NCBI GenBank assembly: GCA_046328505.1
Contig: JAXLWL010000006.1
Span: 124,001 to 188,000, forward strand
Direction: 5' to 3'
Length of the DNA stretch: 64,000 bases
DNA from: JBDHWG01 sp046328505
GTDB lineage: Bacteria; Chloroflexota; Anaerolineae; Epilineales; JAHCIE01
Notes under the pieces: model-generated
Database searches by the model: none
Told to the model about the DNA's origin: nothing
The model's input: the letters and a program-made list of their open reading frames with translations, nothing else
Part shown: piece after piece, positions 41,610 through 49,828 of the stretch
How the letters are laid out: every line of letters starts with the position of its first letter
Position numbering within the stretch: the first letter of the stretch is position 1
Made by a program: the position numbers and the translations under genes

Positions 41610-42800
41610 CTACACCCCTATCCCATGCCGCCGCGCCTCCTCGTTCAGGATGCGCTTGAGCTTCACGGCCAACGCCTCCAGGTCTTCCTCCGCCGCTGCC
41701 TCGGCCATCGCCCCCTGCCGCGCCGTGGCGGCGGCAATGGGCAGGTCAGGCGGCCCGCCCGGCTCAGACGGCATCAGGAAGGGCAGCCTCGGCGCGAGCG
41801 TAGGGTTCACCACCCGGACCGTTGTTTCTTGGTCCGGCGGCGGTAGGGCCGTCGCCGACGCCGCGATGGGGTAGTCCAGCATGCCCCACAGCGATGGAGC
41901 GAAGGGAACGCCTTCCTCGGTCACAAGCGGCGCGTCCCACGACTCCCGCGCTGGCGGGGCGGGCGATGATGGCGCCGCCGCCTGCGGCACGACGGATGGC
42001 AGTTGCGCCGCGACCTGTGGCGCGGCGGACGGCGATGCCGCGGCGGTTCCATTCGGGCGGGCGGGTGCGCGCTCGTCCCGCAACGAAGCCGGCGCCAGAT
42101 TCGCGGCTCGCTTCAGAAGTGAGAGCGGCGCAGTCGGACCGCTAAGCCGCGTGGACCAGGCGGCGGCTATGGGCGCGGGCAAGCTCGCCGAAGGTCTTGA
42201 TACCGGTCGGCTCTCGCCGCCGGCGGCAACACGCTTGACGCGCTCGACAACAGGGGCCTGCCAACCGCGCCCCATCCTCGCGGCCAACTCGCCTAAGGGG
42301 CCGGGCCGCGGTACGCGACGAGCCACGACGTTTGGAGCAGCGCCCGCGAAGGAAGCCAGCAGCGCGGACGGCGCCTGACGCGGCAAGTCGGCGACGGCGC
42401 GCGCAGCGCCGGGAGGTGACTGGAGATCGGCTTGCCATCGGCCTGGAAGCCCAGACACCCCGCGTCTCGGCTCTGGATGCGACGCGACGGGAACCTCTGC
42501 CGCCTCACCCGCTGGCGAGAGACGGCCTCGCGCGGCCTCGTCTCGCCGTTCGGGAAGGCGCACCGGCCGCCGCGTCTGCTCGGGCCGCGCTTCGGCGGGC
42601 TGGTCAACCTCGGCAGTCAACACGGAGAGGGTCGTTCCGAGGAGCGGTCCGGGGCGCAGCGGATGATGCGGGGCCAGCAGCGGCTCCAGCCAGCGGCTGC
42701 CCCGTCCTAGACACGCGATCCAGGCCGTGCGCTGCGCCATCTGGCGCCCGTACGCGGCCATTGCCTGCGCCGCCCTGAGCGGTGGCTGCCGGCGTGCCAT
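41610..42800 (-). CDS. Pro/Ala-rich disordered protein of the particle locus
   Basis: The 396-aa protein starts at an ATG overlapping the previous stop (ATGA). Most of it is Pro/Ala/Arg-rich with low complexity; the C-terminus has a short helix (LEALAVKLKRILNEEARRHGIGV region). The position, after the chaperone-like gene and before baseplate genes, is where a contractile phage would carry its tape measure. The protein is too disordered to claim this. Confidence 0.6.
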   Translation of the reverse strand: MARRQPPLRAAQAMAAYGRQMAQRTAWIACLGRGSRWLEPLLAPHHPLRPGPLLGTTLSVLTAEVDQPAEARPEQTRRPVRLPERRDEAARGRLSPAGEAAEVPVASHPEPRRGVSGLPGRWQADLQSPPGAARAVADLPRQAPSALLASFAGAAPNVVARRVPRPGPLGELAARMGRGWQAPVVERVKRVAAGGESRPVSRPSASLPAPIAAAWSTRLSGPTAPLSLLKRAANLAPASLRDERAPARPNGTAAASPSAAPQVAAQLPSVVPQAAAPSSPAPPARESWDAPLVTEEGVPFAPSLWGMLDYPIAASATALPPPDQETTVRVVNPTLAPRLPFLMPSEPGGPPDLPIAAATARQGAMAEAAAEEDLEALAVKLKRILNEEARRHGIGV

Positions 42801-43267
42801 CACGCGTGTGCGCTCCCATCGCGGGCCATCTCGAGGTAGAGCAGGATCTGGCCGATGGTCATGCCGCTGACCTCCTCCGGCGTCCAGCCGAACTCGCGGG
42901 CCAGGATGAAGCACGCCTTCGCCAGCGGGGCCTGCACCATCTCTTCCAGCGCATCGCGCGGCGTGTCGATACCGCTGATGGCGTTGACACGCTCGACGAG
43001 GAACCGAGCCACGCCGGCCGGGAGCTGCGTTATCTGCTCCAGCTTGAGCGGCGGCTCGACCAGCGACTGCTGGAGCATCAACGCCGCGGACAGGCTATCA
43101 TCATCCCTGGCCGCCTTGCCAATGCGCTGGAGGTCGCGCACCGTCAGCGGGCGGAGGACGACCTGGCCGCCCGGCCCGCCCCCGTTCGTGTTGAGCAGAT
43201 TGGACGGCAGGTCCACGACGTGGGTGAGCGCCCCGCCTGCCAGAAGCTCTTCAGCGGTGAGGGTCAT
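42800..43267 (-). CDS. Tail assembly chaperone-like protein
   Basis: The 155-aa acidic protein has a segment (VVLRPLTVRDLQRIGKAAR) and a C-terminal helix bundle (REFGWTPEEVSGMTIGQILLYLEMA) like the small chaperone proteins encoded after the tube in many contractile tails. It starts 5 bases after the tube stop. Family match is by pattern and place only. Confidence 0.65.
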   Translation of the reverse strand: MTLTAEELLAGGALTHVVDLPSNLLNTNGGGPGGQVVLRPLTVRDLQRIGKAARDDDSLSAALMLQQSLVEPPLKLEQITQLPAGVARFLVERVNAISGIDTPRDALEEMVQAPLAKACFILAREFGWTPEEVSGMTIGQILLYLEMARDGSAHA

Positions 43268-43272
43268 ACGGC

Positions 43273-43782
43273 TCAGCCTCCGGTGGCTTCCTTGTCCTCG
43301 ACGGTGATGAACAGGCCCTTGAACGTCACGCCTTCCATCAGGAAGTCGTCTTCGGGCAGGTTGAACACCCAGCTATCGAACTTGACGCCGTGGATGGTCA
43401 GCGTGCTGTTGGTGTCCGGCAGAGCCGGGTTGCGCGCCAGCAATTGCAGGTTGAAAGAGGGCTGCGGGAACGGGTTGCTGCTCCGCTCCACCAGCGCGCC
43501 TTGCCCCAGCATCAGGCGCAGCAGTGCGCCGTTGATGAAGGCTCGGCCGATCTTCCCCGACACGTCGATGTTGCCCTCGCTGAGGGACGCAGGGTGGCGG
43601 CGGCCGACCTCGTGGAAAGCCTGGACCGAGGTTGTCACCACCACTTCGACGTTGGTCGCGCGCCCGACAGGGCTGAGGCCGTAGAACTCGATAATCTCTT
43701 TCGCCGCGTCACCCTCGGCGCCGGCCTCGACCGCGAGGGTAAGGGTCGCGTCGGACCCGGTGTAGACATTGGTGTTCGCCAT
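43273..43782 (-). CDS. Tail tube protein
   Basis: The 169-aa protein directly follows the sheath gene, as in contractile tails. It has beta-strand pattern with NIDVSGKIGRAFINGALLRL and a conserved-type C-terminal region (GVKFDSWVFNLPEDDFLMEGVTFKGL) that matches phage tail-tube and Afp1/5-type proteins. It should form hexameric rings in the inner tube. Confidence 0.82.
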   Translation of the reverse strand: MANTNVYTGSDATLTLAVEAGAEGDAAKEIIEFYGLSPVGRATNVEVVVTTSVQAFHEVGRRHPASLSEGNIDVSGKIGRAFINGALLRLMLGQGALVERSSNPFPQPSFNLQLLARNPALPDTNSTLTIHGVKFDSWVFNLPEDDFLMEGVTFKGLFITVEDKEATGG

Positions 43783-43794
43783 GGGGCAGTCTCC

Positions 43795-45249
43795 TTAACC
43801 AAGGAACATCGTGACCTTGATATAGTCGATACTGAACGTCGGGCGCAGCGTCATCGTGACCTGGGCGATCCCGCGGATCTCCTGGTCGCGCGTGGCCGAC
43901 ACGTCCAGCGCGTAGCTCTCCAGCATCTCGTCGTCCACCATGCCGGCCAGGAAGCCGTTGATCGCGCCCTTGAGCGCCTGGCGCACCCGGTCGTTGTTGA
44001 GCAGCCCGATGAAGGGATCGCACGCCGAGCGCACGCCAAACTTGGCGAAGTCGACGATGCGCCGCGTCGTAATCTGCTGGAACGCGCCCAGGTCGGTCGT
44101 GATGCCCTTGACGACGCGCACGCCGCGCCGCACTTCGAGGCCCAGGACGCCGTTCTGCACCAGCTGCTCGAGCTGGCCGGAGTTGAACAGGACTTCCAGG
44201 TCCGACACGCTCAGCGTCTTGTTCGTCAGGCTCACCTGGGGGTCGCGCGCCGACAGCATGCCGGCAATGGCCGCCGCCGTGTACGCGCCCGGCAACGTCA
44301 CGGTCGGGTCGGTGATGGTTCGGTCCGCCGCCTTGGCCGCGTCTACCGTCTTGATGCCCGGCGCGACGAAGATGACGCGGTCGCCGGTGACAGTCGGGCT
44401 GAGCAGGCTGCTCAGGAACGCGGAGGTGTCGTTGCCCGCCGGGGCGCTGCCGACGACGGTGATGCGGTCGCGCTTGATCTTGTCCGTCGACGCCTGCTCG
44501 ACGTGGGCCTTCAGGTCGGCGCCGGCCTCGGTGATATCCTGCCCGGCGGCGAGGATGATGTGGGCGTTCTCGTTGAGGAGAAGCTCTAGCCCGGCCTTGT
44601 AGTCGGCCTCCGACGCGTCCGCGCCGTCTTTGCCGCCAGTGAACGGCAGCGGCGTGGGTGTTGAGCCGCCGGCCGTCGGGGTGACGTTGCCCGTGGGGGT
44701 GCCCGAGACCGTCGTCTTGACGAGGACCGAGCCCTGCCGCGCGTCGCCGATGCGCTGCACGATGTCCTGGGCCGTCTTGACCAGGAACGTTTCCTCCTGG
44801 CTCCCGAGGCTGATGGTCAGCGGAATATTGCCGCCGGCGTCGGCGGAGCCAACGGTCGCCGTCAGCCCATTGCCCCACGAGCCGGGCGAGAGCGCTTCGA
44901 GGCTGACATTGGTCCCGGCGATGGCGCTTGACGGCTTCGCCGCCGCGGCCGAATTGGACGCGACGCGCACCGCGAACACGGTCGCCGCGCCGTGGGAATA
45001 GGCGATTTCCAGGGCGCGCAGCAGGGTCAGAGGGCTGTTCGCCGTGTCGGGCGCGTCGAACTTGTCGTACGCGCCGAACATGGCCCGGGCGTCGGCGTAG
45101 CTGCTCAGAACCTGGACTTCGCCGACGGGGCCACGGTTCGCGGTACCCACGATACCGATATTGCCCACCGTGACCGGCCCGGGTACGATGAGGGCCTCCG
45201 CGCGAACGTCGATGTACACTCCCGGCAAGACTAACTCAGGCATCGGCAA
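43795..45249 (-). CDS. Contractile tail sheath protein
   Basis: The 484-aa product is a clear sheath. It has the N-terminal hook PGVYIDVRAE, AVRVASN, PGSWGNGLTATV, a variable outer domain (about 170-210), then LPGAYTAAAIAGMLSARDP, the handshake region with RRGVRVVKGITTD and ITTRRIVDFAKFG, and a final strand (PTFSIDYIKVTMFLG). Only one sheath gene is present, where Afp/PVC loci carry several. Either of two in-frame ATGs (45249 or 45243) may be used. Sheath, tube and chaperone are spaced by 12 and 5 bases. Confidence 0.95.
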   Translation of the reverse strand: MPMPELVLPGVYIDVRAEALIVPGPVTVGNIGIVGTANRGPVGEVQVLSSYADARAMFGAYDKFDAPDTANSPLTLLRALEIAYSHGAATVFAVRVASNSAAAAKPSSAIAGTNVSLEALSPGSWGNGLTATVGSADAGGNIPLTISLGSQEETFLVKTAQDIVQRIGDARQGSVLVKTTVSGTPTGNVTPTAGGSTPTPLPFTGGKDGADASEADYKAGLELLLNENAHIILAAGQDITEAGADLKAHVEQASTDKIKRDRITVVGSAPAGNDTSAFLSSLLSPTVTGDRVIFVAPGIKTVDAAKAADRTITDPTVTLPGAYTAAAIAGMLSARDPQVSLTNKTLSVSDLEVLFNSGQLEQLVQNGVLGLEVRRGVRVVKGITTDLGAFQQITTRRIVDFAKFGVRSACDPFIGLLNNDRVRQALKGAINGFLAGMVDDEMLESYALDVSATRDQEIRGIAQVTMTLRPTFSIDYIKVTMFLG

Positions 45250-45337
45250 TCCTCCTGAGGCGCGTGGCCTCTGCTAAAGTGGGTCGAACATAAAACTGCT
45301 GCCCTTGACGCCCAGTCCGGCGAGTTCGCCCGCCGAC

Positions 45338-45443
45338 GCCGCCGACTCAAGTCGGCGGCTGATAGGACCAAGCCTGCTGAAGCAGGCTCCGCAGCCCACT
45401 TCAGTGGGCTTGGACTTCTCAGCCTGGCACTTGAGTGCCAGGC
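45338..45443. repeat. Array of four short hairpins between the terminator-like gene and sheath
   Basis: In this 106-base stretch I see four perfect palindromes: 45338-45359 (10-bp arms), 45371-45388 (8-bp), 45393-45410 (8-bp) and 45422-45443 (10-bp). Each has a two-base centre and CT/AG or similar closing pairs. They lie in the 229-base gap between the 45479 gene and sheath. They may be REP elements, and may stabilise or attenuate the sheath message. Confidence 0.75.
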
Positions 45444-45478
45444 GTGGCTTGGCAAGAAGTCGCGATTGCAGCCCGGCG

Positions 45479-46573
45479 TCAAATCAGCGCGCGAAGATAG
45501 ACAACACTCGTGTTATTGGTCGGAAAGGACGTCTCGCTAAAGCTCACGCGGAACACATCGCCCGGGCCCCGCAGCACGATGGGGGAAGCGAACAGAAGCT
45601 CGCCCACCTGATAGTCGTGCAGTTCCAGGGTTTCGCCCGGCTGGAGCGGCAGCGGCGGGAAGACCAGGGTCAGCGGCCGGGTCGAGTCGCGCTGGAACAG
45701 ATTGAGGAAGTCGACCAGTGAGCCTAGCGGCGTGTTCGTCGTGCCGCCGTTCTGGACCACGGTCTGCGTGACCCGGCCGGTCGGCCCGCCGCCCGGCAGA
45801 TAGGCGACGATGCTCAGCCCGCGCACCGTGAGCACGCCACGAGGCGGCGGGCTGATTTCCAGCGCGGCGGCGCCCTGGTCGTCCCAGCGCACCATCCAGT
45901 CCGTGACGACGGTCTGCTCGTGGGTGAGCGAGCCGAGGTCCGTCTCGCTGTCGATGGGAATGCGCGCAATCAGGCTGGCCGCGCCGTCGGTGTCGAAGAA
46001 GCGGTACTCGTAGAGCACGGTGTAGGTCAGGACTCGACGCAGGGTTGGCGGCGACCCGCCCGACTCGCTGTCGGTCGTGCCGGCCAGCCTGAGCTGCAGG
46101 ACGCCCTCGCGGCGCAGGTCCACGCTACGCGAGAGCAGGCGGGTGATGATGGTATCGGACTGCGTATTGACATTGTCGAGGTCCGACCCCGAAACGTTGT
46201 AGCCGACAGTCGCCTCGATCCAGCCGCCGCGTAGCTCCGCCACCGCCAATCCCGGCTGATTGAGCAGGCCGCGGCGTCCGCCGAGTCCGAGCGGGCGCGG
46301 GATCAGGCCCAGGAGACGCACGCTCGCATTCGGCTTGTCGCCCGGGGCGCGCGGCAGGCCGGCCATGTCGCTCAGCAGGAGCAGCATCTGGCCGACAAAC
46401 GGGTCGATGTCTGAAGTGGGGGTGAAGCCGCCCTGGTCGCTGGCCGCAGCCGAGGCGACTGCCGCGGCGGGGGCCGGCTCCGCCCTGGGAGCCGGTGGCT
46501 CGGGCGGCGGCGGCAAGGCCGGCTGGGATTCAGACGAAGTTTGGGGACGGTGTCGCCGGAAAACAGAGCTCAT
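45479..46573 (-). CDS. Tail terminator-like protein of the particle locus
   Basis: The 364-aa protein has a Pro/Ala-rich N-terminus (about 1-45), then a fold with MLLLLSDMAG, GGWIEATVGYNVSG and LTYTVLYEYRF, followed by a beta-rich C-terminal half with MVRWDDQGAAALEISPP and a final strand SFPTNNTSVVYLRALI. The central part resembles the tail-terminator/DUF4255-like group by pattern and by being next to the sheath. Confidence in that label is low. Confidence 0.55.
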   Translation of the reverse strand: MSSVFRRHRPQTSSESQPALPPPPEPPAPRAEPAPAAAVASAAASDQGGFTPTSDIDPFVGQMLLLLSDMAGLPRAPGDKPNASVRLLGLIPRPLGLGGRRGLLNQPGLAVAELRGGWIEATVGYNVSGSDLDNVNTQSDTIITRLLSRSVDLRREGVLQLRLAGTTDSESGGSPPTLRRVLTYTVLYEYRFFDTDGAASLIARIPIDSETDLGSLTHEQTVVTDWMVRWDDQGAAALEISPPPRGVLTVRGLSIVAYLPGGGPTGRVTQTVVQNGGTTNTPLGSLVDFLNLFQRDSTRPLTLVFPPLPLQPGETLELHDYQVGELLFASPIVLRGPGDVFRVSFSETSFPTNNTSVVYLRALI

Positions 46574-46612
46574 GGACTAACCTATGACACGTCGTTAGGG
46601 TGACTAAGCAGT

Positions 46613-46813
46613 TCACTTGTCGGGATCTATACCCATTCTCTTCAGGTAGAAGAGAATGAAAGCGTCGATATCCTCGAGACGCGAGACGGATTGCCGATGC
46701 CCATCCGAGAAGTGCTCGATAACACCGCGCCACTCCGGTGGAGCATTCGCGATTTCGCGTGGCTCGCGCCAGATGCGCAGGATAAATACGTGAGCGTAGT
46801 CGTCGGCAATCAT
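46613..46813 (-). CDS. 66-aa conserved-type small protein
   Basis: The sequence begins MIADDYAHVFILRIWREP and contains EWRGVIEHFSDGHRQSV and a C-terminal helix (DIDAFILFYLKRMGI). This looks like a small protein type often seen next to SARP-like regulators in Chloroflexota, from memory. It is the first gene after the proposed operon promoter. It has no signal or membrane segment. Role unknown. Confidence 0.6.
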   Translation of the reverse strand: MIADDYAHVFILRIWREPREIANAPPEWRGVIEHFSDGHRQSVSRLEDIDAFILFYLKRMGIDPDK

Positions 46814-46914
46814 GCTGTCTCTTGCGTTCAGCTCCTCAACTCAACCAGGCTGCTGCAAAGACATCACGATTATCATGTCATCTAGTGACACAGAATACCG
46901 CGACGCGTGTACCC

Positions 46915-46957
46915 ATATTAGCATAGCCGTGTCACGCGAACGTCACACGGCTATCAC
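46915..46957 (-). promoter_or_regulatory. Proposed SARP operator and promoter of the structural operon
   Basis: On the minus strand GTGATAG, GTGACGT and GTGACAC start exactly 11 bases apart (first bases at 46957, 46946 and 46935). The last heptamer is followed by 8 bases and then TAATAT (46915-46920). Streptomyces SARP regulators bind heptamer repeats with 11- or 22-base spacing, the last lying 8 bases from the -10. The same segment also forms an inverted repeat (46923-46954, 10-bp outer stem). Confidence 0.6.
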
Positions 46958-46970
46958 GTTTTGTGTCGTC

Positions 46971-49808
46971 TCAGGGCTTTTTTGGCTTGGGCGTCGTCTT
47001 GCGGGTGGTCTTGCGACGCGCAGGCTTCTTCGGCGGGAGGGACAAGAGCCCTCGATCGCCTCCGGGTGGCATTTGCGCCGTCGCCACGGCGGCCAGGCCC
47101 TGTATCACGCGGTCGAACAGACTCGCGTCGAACTGGGGCGGGAAGTTTCCGAGGCCGAACATGTTGTCGCCGACATCGCGGTCGCGGCGGTCCGGAAAGC
47201 CGGAGAAACCCCAAGGCAGGAAACCGACAGCGCCCGTGGCGAAAGCGAACGTCGCCAGGTCCTCGAGCCTCGCAATCTCACGCGGCATGTAGCCCGCTTC
47301 CTCTACGATGAGCGGCTTGCCCGCCGCGCCGGCGAGGCCCAGCTGATGCGCGAGGTAGGCGCGCCGCCGCCCTTCGTCCGGATTGTCGGCAAACTCCGGC
47401 AGCGGGTCGAGATGGGGATAGTCCGAGCCGGCGCCTGCCAGGTGGAGCGTGGCGAAGTCCATGTTGGTGTTCGCGTAGAAGCGGCTCCCCTGCACGTCGT
47501 CGAAAGCACAGTGGAGCGTGCTGATGATGCCCGAGCTGACGAGGTGATTCGGGTCCAACTCCTTAATCTCCGACGTAACCAGGGTCATGAAGCCGAGGAA
47601 CGTCTCGGGATCCGCCGGCAGCTTCAGCTCGTTGCCGACCTCCCAGCCAAAGATGCGCGGGTCGTTCCGGAAGCGGCTCACGATGGCCTCGACAAAGGGC
47701 CAGTAGTTGGTGCGCCACTCGCCGCCGTACCACTCCACCCCCTCCAGGAACCCGGCCGGGTTGAAGAACGGCTCATCTTGCCGAAGGTAGTAGCCGCGCC
47801 CCTTGTTGTAGTCGGTGAAGGCGACCAGGAGGCGAATCGGGTTCGGACGCGGGCTGTCAATCGGCCCGTAGGCAATGTCCAGCGTAGCGGCCAGGCGGTT
47901 GCCCACCTCGTCCGCGAGGGTGTTGGGATCGTAAGCGCGATGCGCGAGAAAGACCCGCGCCACGCTCGTGCCCATCTGGCGAGCGGCGTCAAGCTGCTGC
48001 CCGATCTGCTCTTCGTTGCAGTTCTGATTGACGGCGTGGTTGCCGTAGTGGACAAGCTCGCGCGTGTTGACGCCGACGAAACGGAACGGCTGCCCGTCCA
48101 GGCGCAGCTCACCATTCTCGCGTCGGACGAAGCCGGCGAGAGGCGTCGTGATCGCCGGCTCGGGCTCTCGCTCACCGAGGGTTACGGCCAGGTGCTCGCG
48201 CTTTAGCTCCTCGGGATGCAGGACAAGCTCCAGCCAGATAACCTGGTTCGTCTGCGGATCGCGCTGAGCCACGCCGGCCGTGAAGTCTTGCCGCGACACA
48301 ACCTGACCATCGTCCAGCTTGACATTGTATTCGAGGGACAGGGCCGGGCCGCGTGTCTCCCCGCGCCGATACGCCAGAACGGCCGCCCTGATGATGGCGC
48401 TGTTCATGTCGATGGCCTGCCCCTGCCGCTTGAGATACTGCTCAAGATAGGCTTGCAATTGGGCATCGCTGATTACCGAGTCGATGGGGTCTATCAGCAT
48501 TGGCTGGGCAGCGGGGGCAACGGATGGCGGGTCGCCTACGACGAAGGCATCCACCTCGAACGGCAGCCCTTCGTTGCTGCGGACCCGTTCAACGGCGGTC
48601 CGGACACTCTCGCGGGTGTATTTCACGAGATCCCGTCGGGGAAACGTGAGCGGGTCGGCCGCATAGAAGTGCGTGTCTGTGTAGCCGAGCAGGACGATGA
48701 AGTGATTGGACACCCAGCCCGGTCCAGCGCCGTAGGCATACGGGTCAAGCACGCCGTTCCAGAGCCGAAGGATCACCGGCTGGCCGGCGTCGAGGGTCTG
48801 TTCCACCTGCTGCCACGTGCGCGTAGCGCGGTGAGCGATGCGCCGCTGGTCCAGGTAGCGCCCCATGCCGTCGAAATCCGTGAAGACCGGCGTGCTCCAG
48901 TCGGCCCCTTTCAGCTCCCCCGCCACCTGGTGCATGATCTCGCGCAGCTGAGGCTCCGCGACCGTCGGCACCTGCCCGATGTATGACAGGCTCATCGTCA
49001 GACAGCACGGACCGCAGTTGTCGTGTCCGCTGCCGTCGGCCTCAATCTGATTGATGTAGCTGACGGTGAGCGGGAAGGACAGCCGCGATGGGCCGCCCGC
49101 GACATCCCTGATCGGGAGAGACGGGCCGCTCGCCGTTCCCATCAGCCATTGGCGCAAGTCGTCCGGCGAGCCGTGGAACACGTCGTAGTCGACCGGCCGG
49201 CTGAAGCCCGGCACGCTGTCGGCCTTGTACTGCCAGAAGTGCCAGGCGTCCCACCCGTCCGGAAGGCCAGGCTGCGCGGTGTCCCAGTGGGCGACCCACA
49301 GCGGGTAACGCGCCGTCCAGCTCGGCGGCAGGCCAGACGAATCGCGCAGGTGCGTCCACTCCCCCTGGCTCGTGTAGATCATCGGGCGACGGCCCAGGCC
49401 ATCCTCGACGATTTCGAGCCAGGTGCGAACGCCGTCGATCCACTGCTCGTTCGGGAACGGAGGCGCTTTGGGCCGCGCCTCGACATCCAGAATAGGCGGC
49501 AGGTCGTCGATTTCCAGCCGCTTGACGGTTTCGACGAACAGTCTGGCCTGCTGCTCGTGGTCGTCTTCCGGCCAGAAGAAGTGGTACGCGCCGCGCAGCA
49601 AGCCATGTTCCCTGGCGGCCTGCCAGTGGTTGGCGAAGGCGGGGTCCGTGTAGTCGTCGCCCTCCGTGGCCTTGACGAAGGCGAACGAGAAACCGGCCTG
49701 GGCGATCGCCGCCCAATCCAGCCCCTGCTGCCAGATTGCCACGTCAATGCCTTTGGCCCAGTCGCTCGGCAAAGGCGGCTCAAACGGGGAGTTCAGCGTG
49801 TTCGGCAT
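46971..49808 (-). CDS. Three-domain lysin: GH25 muramidase, C39-like peptidase, GH5-like glycosidase
   Basis: The 945-aa protein has a GH25 lysozyme domain (about 18-215) with Asp22 in GIDVAIWQ and the acidic LDVEA (about 107-111). A papain-like C39-type peptidase follows, with Cys265 in DNCGPCC, His369 and Asp385 in AADP. A GH5-like TIM barrel (about 555-905) has GWEVGNEL (acid/base Glu727) and LIVEEAGY (Glu837 probable nucleophile). The last 20 residues are Lys/Arg/Pro-rich. There is no signal peptide. It lies 20 bases after the SARP gene and just before the structural operon. Cutting wall sugars, peptide and perhaps other glycans in one polypeptide suggests particle release or target-cell penetration. 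Confidence 0.85.
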   Translation of the reverse strand: MPNTLNSPFEPPLPSDWAKGIDVAIWQQGLDWAAIAQAGFSFAFVKATEGDDYTDPAFANHWQAAREHGLLRGAYHFFWPEDDHEQQARLFVETVKRLEIDDLPPILDVEARPKAPPFPNEQWIDGVRTWLEIVEDGLGRRPMIYTSQGEWTHLRDSSGLPPSWTARYPLWVAHWDTAQPGLPDGWDAWHFWQYKADSVPGFSRPVDYDVFHGSPDDLRQWLMGTASGPSLPIRDVAGGPSRLSFPLTVSYINQIEADGSGHDNCGPCCLTMSLSYIGQVPTVAEPQLREIMHQVAGELKGADWSTPVFTDFDGMGRYLDQRRIAHRATRTWQQVEQTLDAGQPVILRLWNGVLDPYAYGAGPGWVSNHFIVLLGYTDTHFYAADPLTFPRRDLVKYTRESVRTAVERVRSNEGLPFEVDAFVVGDPPSVAPAAQPMLIDPIDSVISDAQLQAYLEQYLKRQGQAIDMNSAIIRAAVLAYRRGETRGPALSLEYNVKLDDGQVVSRQDFTAGVAQRDPQTNQVIWLELVLHPEELKREHLAVTLGEREPEPAITTPLAGFVRRENGELRLDGQPFRFVGVNTRELVHYGNHAVNQNCNEEQIGQQLDAARQMGTSVARVFLAHRAYDPNTLADEVGNRLAATLDIAYGPIDSPRPNPIRLLVAFTDYNKGRGYYLRQDEPFFNPAGFLEGVEWYGGEWRTNYWPFVEAIVSRFRNDPRIFGWEVGNELKLPADPETFLGFMTLVTSEIKELDPNHLVSSGIISTLHCAFDDVQGSRFYANTNMDFATLHLAGAGSDYPHLDPLPEFADNPDEGRRRAYLAHQLGLAGAAGKPLIVEEAGYMPREIARLEDLATFAFATGAVGFLPWGFSGFPDRRDRDVGDNMFGLGNFPPQFDASLFDRVIQGLAAVATAQMPPGGDRGLLSLPPKKPARRKTTRKTTPKPKKP

Positions 49809-49828
49809 GGCGCAGCTCCTTGATAGGG

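Noticed and set aside
46923..46954. Terminator after the lysin gene
   Set aside because: The inverted repeat lacks a T-tract and coincides with the 11-bp GTGA repeats and a -10, so a promoter/operator reading is preferred.
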